NCBI GenBank assembly: GCA_964581535.1
Contig: CAZOOW010000007.1
Span: 1-25,830, forward strand
DNA from: CAZOOW01 sp964581535
GTDB taxonomy: Bacteria; Patescibacteriota; Saccharimonadia; Saccharimonadales; Saccharimonadaceae
Direction: 5' to 3'
DNA length: 25,830 bases
Position numbers and translations under genes: made by a program. The notes under the pieces were generated by a model. It ran no database searches. It saw only the letters and a program-made list of their open reading frames with translations, and was not told the origin of the DNA. Shown piece by piece: positions 21,753 to 25,830 of this stretch (its first letter is position 1; every line of letters starts with the position of its first letter).

Positions 21753-22733
21753 CTAGATTGTACAAATCATTCGGAGACCGTTCAACGAGGCGCTTTGATC
21801 TGGCGCAACGTGGAGTAGGTTCCTACAGAAAAGCTCGAGGTCAATCGTGTCTTGCTGGGGATGCTCGCCTTCACGCCACTTACCCCATGCAGTGGTATCG
21901 AGAGGCGTGTACCAAGTTACGTACTTACCACGTAGGCCCTTTCCGGACCCCGTCTTCCCCTTTGCTTGGTTGAGTAGGTTGTGCAGCCCAGCAGGCCCCG
22001 CAAGAGCCATGTGGTGTGTTTCGTTTTCCGTAAGATACTTGAATACCTTTTCTTCAGCCGCCGGATAATCAAAATCGTAGTAGATTACCCTAAGCTGCTC
22101 CATCGAAAGTTTCATTCTCTTTTGGAAAACGACGCGCCCCCCAAGTTGCTCAAACTCCCCGACAAGGATCTCTTCTAGGCCGTACTCCAACGCATCGGGC
22201 TTCAACATCACATGCACAATTTCCACTTGAGCCCGCGACGTTGGGAGGACTCCGTACTGTTTAACGTACGTCTCAAAGGTCAAGTCCTCTTCGACGTAGA
22301 AAAGCTTGGATAACCCAGAGAGAAGCTGTCCTGTGAAATCTGGCTTCAGATTGTGCTCACGGAACTTGCTGGGGTGAATCCATCTGGCTTCTCGTATTGG
22401 TTGTGCATCGAGCTCCACATCTGGATCAATCCCGGGAACAAGTGGCTCGTCCCCAACATCGAAACGAAAGAAGTACTCGTGAGATCTTGCACACCCACGC
22501 ACAAGAATTTCTCGTAGTCCCAGGTACTCTGGACACAGATCTTGCGCTAGAGAAACCCCTACCTCTTCTTGAATCTCTCGTCGGAGAGCCTTCTGAAGAG
22601 TCTCCGATTCTCGCACACCCCCACCTGGGATAACCCAGATGTCTCCATCGCCGAATGATTGCCTCACTGCCGCAACCGATCCATCCGGTCGGACAAGGAG
22701 GCCACGAACGCGAACAATGGCTTGTTCTGACAA
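21753..22733 (-). CDS. Nudix hydrolase fused to nucleoside diphosphate kinase-like domain
   Basis: A 326-aa protein. Residues 1-150 are a Nudix domain with a full box (38-60, GGGVRESE to RREIQEEVGV). Residues about 168-326 resemble NDP kinase: VHVMLKPDALEYGL (173-186, the 'KPDaverGl' start), GKGLRGKY (264-271) near the Arg-Gly of 'GtiRG', and RNLLHVAPD (304-312). His308 in the last matches the phosphohistidine position of 'RN.iHGSD'. The GSD is changed to APD, so activity is uncertain. It starts with TTG at 22733, chosen because GGGGG lies 6 bases upstream and no ATG occurs before the NDPK part. The previous gene ends three bases earlier. By eye its bases are more GC-rich than neighbours on both sides, suggesting a separate origin. 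Confidence 0.78.
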   Translation of the reverse strand: MSEQAIVRVRGLLVRPDGSVAAVRQSFGDGDIWVIPGGGVRESETLQKALRREIQEEVGVSLAQDLCPEYLGLREILVRGCARSHEYFFRFDVGDEPLVPGIDPDVELDAQPIREARWIHPSKFREHNLKPDFTGQLLSGLSKLFYVEEDLTFETYVKQYGVLPTSRAQVEIVHVMLKPDALEYGLEEILVGEFEQLGGRVVFQKRMKLSMEQLRVIYYDFDYPAAEEKVFKYLTENETHHMALAGPAGLHNLLNQAKGKTGSGKGLRGKYVTWYTPLDTTAWGKWREGEHPQQDTIDLELFCRNLLHVAPDQSASLNGLRMICTI

Positions 22734-22736
22734 ACG

Positions 22737-23825
22737 TTACCCCCTTTCCTCAAGAAGAATTCGGTTGAACTCTGTTTCCCATCTGTCCGCGAGAGTACCA
22801 TAATTTTCAGATTTTGCCAAGTCTATTGCTTTTTGAGAAAAACTTTTAAGTTCCTCTGGATTATCTAGCAGGCGAAGTACTGCATCAATAAAATTCTTCC
22901 TATACTGATGCTCTTTCGGATGACCATCAATAAGAAAACCTGTTTCACCTGGAATTACCCTTTCCTTCATCGCGGCCCGCGCCGTAGATACGATAGGGGT
23001 TTCCACCGCAAGACACTCTAGTGCACTGATGCAGTACATTTCATCAAATGTTGATGGGTACACCATGATTTCACTCTGTGCTTGGTGTAACGCAAGTTCC
23101 TTCTTTCCTATTCTTCCCAGCAGTCGCACCCCATCCAGCTCTGAGGCTTTTTTGTACATTTCACCAAAAAAACGTTCGTTTTCCTCATCTGCATTTCCCC
23201 ATAGTGCGAAACTACCGGTAATTAGAAGCGTTGCGTGTGGAGCACGTTTTTTAATTTCTCCCCAATATTCAAGAAGGTACTGCAAACCTCTGTCCGGGGC
23301 ACTACAGTATATAAGCTGACCTGGCACTTTCTCTGTATTTCTTAGATCGTCACTATAAATATCCTCATCGAAAGCATTGTTGGTAACAAACCAATGGTTA
23401 GGTTTTATCTTTTCTTTTTTTTCAATAAAGGCTTTCTCTGTCTCAGAAACAGCAATCCATCGATTTACTTTTCCTGAAGAATCCATCTCCGTTGCGCCAG
23501 GCAAAGAGTCATCGTGAATCCAAACAGCACGTATACGAGCCGCCACGTCTTGTTCAAATGTTTCTAGAAGACGAAGGGAAACAACCACATCACGTTGCTC
23601 CGATGGATCAAACATCCATAAGGGCTTCCACTCTACACCGTCGTACTTTCCTGGCTTATAACAACAATTGTAAACATCAACGTTATGGCCTTTTTTTGCA
23701 AGTGCCTTTGAAAGCAACACCAAGGCACTCTCGCTACCCCCCAATCCCCGCCCTTCATAATCCGGTGGATAGAATGAGTATCTCTTTGGAGAAACAAAGG
23801 TGATGGATAGTTTTTTTGAAATCAT
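22737..23825 (-). CDS. GT4-family glycosyltransferase
   Basis: A 362-aa GT-B fold enzyme. GRGLGGSESALVLLSKALAK (about 26-45) is the donor/acceptor loop typical of family 4 (Gly-Gly-x-E) and is followed by a helix. The C-terminal half shows LIYCSAPDRGLQYLLEYW (about 171-188) and LLGRIGKKEL (about 235-244). The signature region is about 255-285, with YPSTFDEMYCISALECLAVETP: its Glu-x7-Glu-type pair (DEMYCISALE) binds the NDP-sugar. It probably transfers a hexose to a lipid, glycan or small molecule in the cytoplasm. The acceptor is unknown. It follows the TGase-TPR gene by 6 bases and precedes the Nudix-NDPK gene by 3. The ATG at 23825 gives a normal first beta strand (ITFVSP). Confidence 0.9.
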   Translation of the reverse strand: MISKKLSITFVSPKRYSFYPPDYEGRGLGGSESALVLLSKALAKKGHNVDVYNCCYKPGKYDGVEWKPLWMFDPSEQRDVVVSLRLLETFEQDVAARIRAVWIHDDSLPGATEMDSSGKVNRWIAVSETEKAFIEKKEKIKPNHWFVTNNAFDEDIYSDDLRNTEKVPGQLIYCSAPDRGLQYLLEYWGEIKKRAPHATLLITGSFALWGNADEENERFFGEMYKKASELDGVRLLGRIGKKELALHQAQSEIMVYPSTFDEMYCISALECLAVETPIVSTARAAMKERVIPGETGFLIDGHPKEHQYRKNFIDAVLRLLDNPEELKSFSQKAIDLAKSENYGTLADRWETEFNRILLEERG

Positions 23826-23831
23826 ACAAAG

Positions 23832-25121
23832 TTACCTAATGAGCATCTCAGGTTGAACCATCCCCGTCAATACACGGTGAGCCTCGAGCGGTGTTCGGGA
23901 GACAAATACACATCCGCCCCTTTCCAACATTTTCTTTTTTCCAACAACGCACTTAAACCTACCTTTTGAGGGCAGGTTGTATACATAGGAATTCCTAAAT
24001 TGTTTACCATAGGAAACCCTCGTTGGGATATCAATTTCAGAAAATGCTGAACTGATTTTTTTCGAGACGCTCGCAATACCCACAGACATGCCCGTATTTT
24101 TAAACCAACCTGGACTAAAGCGATACATGGGTGTCAACACACCTTTGTAATTGAGTTTTTTTATATTTTTAGGTGCAGTCCTATTGAGAAGATCATTGCT
24201 TTGCTCTCTCCAAAAGATAGCCCCTCCATAATAAATAACTGCTCCCCAGCGTTCTTGTTTTTTAAGCTTTAGTAGATGGCGACTCCAAAACCCAATAATC
24301 TTCTTCTGCTGTTTGATGAGAGCTTCCTTTACTTTTTCTGCCTTAAAAAGTATTTTTCCTGCCTCCCTTGACTGACCATTTTTTGATAAGAATGATCCAT
24401 ATTCCCATAAAAGATAGACGTTATTCGGAGTAAAAGCCAACGCTTTTTTTAGAGAGTCTTCTGCCTCCTTAACTTTGCCACTCTTCAAAAAGAAGCGCGC
24501 CTTCAACCTAAAAAAATCCTTCGCCCACCCAGAGGCCCCCGTTGGAACATGGGTTAAAAGCGAAAAATCTTCAGTGCTTGCGATGTTCGAACGACAGTGA
24601 TCGATAGTAAGCATCGATACAATGTCCCGATCAGACAACTTCTTGAAGTAGGGATATACGTACTCTTCCCACATTTCTATATCAGAAAATGGAAAAGTAT
24701 AACGGACTTTATTACCGTGTTTATGCCTCTTAAGAGATCGCGGGGGGAGATACTTTGTTACAGTTCCGTATCCGTAGCCATTTATTGGTGTGGGGTCAAT
24801 GATTCGAATGTTTTTATTTTTTAAGACTTCAAGAACACCCGTGTGTTTGCTTTCCCAGAAAGATTCATGGAGCCACGGAACACTAGGTAAAGAAACAACA
24901 AAGAACTTCCGATCTCTGAAAAAATGACGCAACACTAGAGACGTTATAACTGAAGCCCCAACACAATCAACGATACCTTTTTGCATCTCAGAAAAAGATG
25001 GCGTGTCATAAAATTGCAGAGAACAACGGAGATCTTTTACAATGTCTTCAATCACCCTTCTCCCCCTATAGGAACGACAGTACGTGGTCGAAAATTTCTT
25101 AAAAAGATTTTTACTCTCCAT
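23832..25121 (-). CDS. Transglutaminase-like N-terminal domain with TPR repeats (hypothetical)
   Basis: A 429-aa protein without a confident family match. The N-terminal 115 residues look like the transglutaminase-like fold: Cys53 (VDCVGAS), His85 (PWLHESF) and Asp109 (RIIDPTP) are in the right order and distance for a Cys-His-Asp triad. Residues about 205-280 hold two TPR-type helix pairs (DFFRLKARFFLKSGKVKEAE; LLWEYGSFLSKNGQSREAGK). The basic C-terminal 150 residues are not recognised. No signal peptide or membrane segment is seen, so it is probably cytoplasmic. It lies between the HAD gene (5 bases) and the GT4 gene (6 bases). It may act as a scaffold or a peptide-processing enzyme of the cluster. 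Triad assignment is by eye. Confidence 0.65.
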   Translation of the reverse strand: MESKNLFKKFSTTYCRSYRGRRVIEDIVKDLRCSLQFYDTPSFSEMQKGIVDCVGASVITSLVLRHFFRDRKFFVVSLPSVPWLHESFWESKHTGVLEVLKNKNIRIIDPTPINGYGYGTVTKYLPPRSLKRHKHGNKVRYTFPFSDIEMWEEYVYPYFKKLSDRDIVSMLTIDHCRSNIASTEDFSLLTHVPTGASGWAKDFFRLKARFFLKSGKVKEAEDSLKKALAFTPNNVYLLWEYGSFLSKNGQSREAGKILFKAEKVKEALIKQQKKIIGFWSRHLLKLKKQERWGAVIYYGGAIFWREQSNDLLNRTAPKNIKKLNYKGVLTPMYRFSPGWFKNTGMSVGIASVSKKISSAFSEIDIPTRVSYGKQFRNSYVYNLPSKGRFKCVVGKKKMLERGGCVFVSRTPLEAHRVLTGMVQPEMLIR

Positions 25122-25126
25122 AATCT

Positions 25127-25771
25127 TTAAAACAAACCTGCCTCTGAGAATGTGGTTATATCGGGATTTAATCTTTCTGTTACCCTTACCGCCCTCATCC
25201 CAAGACTCTTCGCAGGTAAGATGTCATCGTGATCGCTATTTCCAACCATAAGAACATCCGGAGGTTGAACGTTAAATTTCGAACAAACCCTTAAAAAACA
25301 CTCTGTATTCGGTTTCCCTATACCCTCTTGAAAAGAAAGGAATCTGTAGTCAAAGAGCTTCAAAAAATCAGGGCTAATGAAGTGCCTGTACCCGAACCCA
25401 TCAATATTTGTAAGCAACGCGACAGGTATCCTCATTTTTTTGATATCTCTAATCCATGACTCAGAAAACCTATACAGATATGATTGCGTCGGTGCTGACT
25501 TCCAAATTTCTAAAATCTTGAGTATTTGCTTTGGTGTGGCATCAAATTTTTGGAGAAAGAGAGGGAGGGCTTTATTGATATCTGCATCTGAGAGAAAAAT
25601 ACTCGAATTATTTATCTCTTCTACAAACTTTTCTACAGATATTCGAGTATCTAAAACATCTAGAATTGTTTTGAACAGGCTGGTTTTGGTGTCAACGAGG
25701 GTTTGCCAAAGATCAAAAATAACCAATTTTGGAAGTTTTAATCTATGGGTCTCAGTCACCTGACTTAGCAT
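25127..25771 (-). CDS. HAD-superfamily hydrolase
   Basis: A 214-aa HAD hydrolase. Motif I is VIFDLWQTLVDT (17-28, nucleophile Asp20), motif II LLTN near 116-119, motif III Lys in GKPNTE near 152 and motif IV GNSDHDD near 177-183. In motif I the second Asp of 'DxDxT' is Trp. This is seen in haloacid-dehalogenase-like members and is not typical of classical phosphatases, so the substrate is open. The start is given as the ATG at 25771. A GTG four codons later, just after TCAG, is an alternative. It begins 7 bases after the 3' end of tRNA-Gln and heads the minus-strand train of GT and nucleotide genes, so it may share the tRNA transcript. Confidence 0.88.
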   Translation of the reverse strand: MLSQVTETHRLKLPKLVIFDLWQTLVDTKTSLFKTILDVLDTRISVEKFVEEINNSSIFLSDADINKALPLFLQKFDATPKQILKILEIWKSAPTQSYLYRFSESWIRDIKKMRIPVALLTNIDGFGYRHFISPDFLKLFDYRFLSFQEGIGKPNTECFLRVCSKFNVQPPDVLMVGNSDHDDILPAKSLGMRAVRVTERLNPDITTFSEAGLF

Positions 25772-25778
25772 ATGAGTG

Positions 25779-25830
25779 TTGCCGGGCTTGGACTCGAACC
25801 AAGATACCCTCCTCCAAAGGGAGGTGTCCT
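25779..25830 (-). tRNA. tRNA-Gln (UUG), 3' part; 5' part beyond window
   Basis: On the minus strand an anticodon stem CCTCC/GGAGG encloses the 7-base loop CTTTGGA, giving anticodon TTG (Gln). A T-stem CTTGG/CCAAG holds the loop TTCGAGT. The 3' acceptor strand CCCGGCA ends in the discriminator A. The following bases are CACT, so CCA is not encoded and must be added. The D-arm and 5' acceptor strand lie past the window end. Confidence 0.9.

Overview
The window looks like a chromosomal piece of a small-genome bacterium, most likely a Patescibacteria/CPR (Parcubacteria-like) lineage. This is inferred from short, tightly packed genes, few clear Shine-Dalgarno sites, several GTG/TTG starts, a tiny 53-aa membrane protein of a kind often seen there, and a tRNA-Gln gene with no encoded CCA. 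TGA is used as a stop at least twice, so the standard bacterial code fits. No 16S or marker set is present, so the taxonomy is tentative.

Region 1 (1-2566) is ordinary: the start of a membrane-anchored protein (-), a D-Ala-D-Ala ligase (+), a DUF3307-like membrane protein (-), a 53-aa membrane protein (-) and peptide deformylase (-).

Region 2 (2868-8394) is unusual. A plus-strand gene encodes a degenerate, shortened relative of the alanyl-tRNA synthetase catalytic core. It ends at a strong terminator and faces a compact minus-strand operon: an AsnRS/AspRS-like catalytic core with no anticodon-binding domain, an S-adenosylmethionine decarboxylase (SpeD-type), a class I SAM methyltransferase-fold protein, and an S66 (LD-carboxypeptidase/MccF-type) peptidase. 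Upstream on the same strand lie an alpha/beta hydrolase and a Nudix hydrolase. Adenylation-type enzyme, decarboxylated-SAM supply, transferase and MccF-type peptidase together recall the logic of microcin-C-like peptide-nucleotide chemistry. This is the best candidate for an undescribed system in the window, but the function is inference.

Region 3 (8577-16024, all minus) is a defence block. In transcription order it holds a PD-(D/E)XK (VRR-NUC-like) nuclease, a type III Mod methyltransferase, a type III Res helicase-nuclease, and a RecD-like SF1 helicase whose N-terminus carries a HEPN-type R-x4-H motif. The start of the nuclease gene lies among alternating inverted repeats.

Region 4 (16502-19731, plus) looks like a minimal integrative element or prophage remnant: a ParB-like domain fused to a DNA methyltransferase, a small-terminase-like helix-turn-helix protein, and a large serine recombinase. 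No structural phage genes are visible. The 477-base non-coding stretch before it holds a promoter-like sequence and several small repeats.

Region 5 (19728-25830, minus) is a tight gene train downstream of a tRNA-Gln: a HAD hydrolase, a transglutaminase-like/TPR protein, a GT4 glycosyltransferase, a Nudix-NDP kinase fusion (closed by a terminator), a GT2-thymidylate-kinase-like fusion and a Nudix hydrolase. The pairing of glycosyltransferases with nucleotide-handling domains, twice as fusions, suggests one pathway around activated sugars or nucleotides, or a glycan or small-molecule product.
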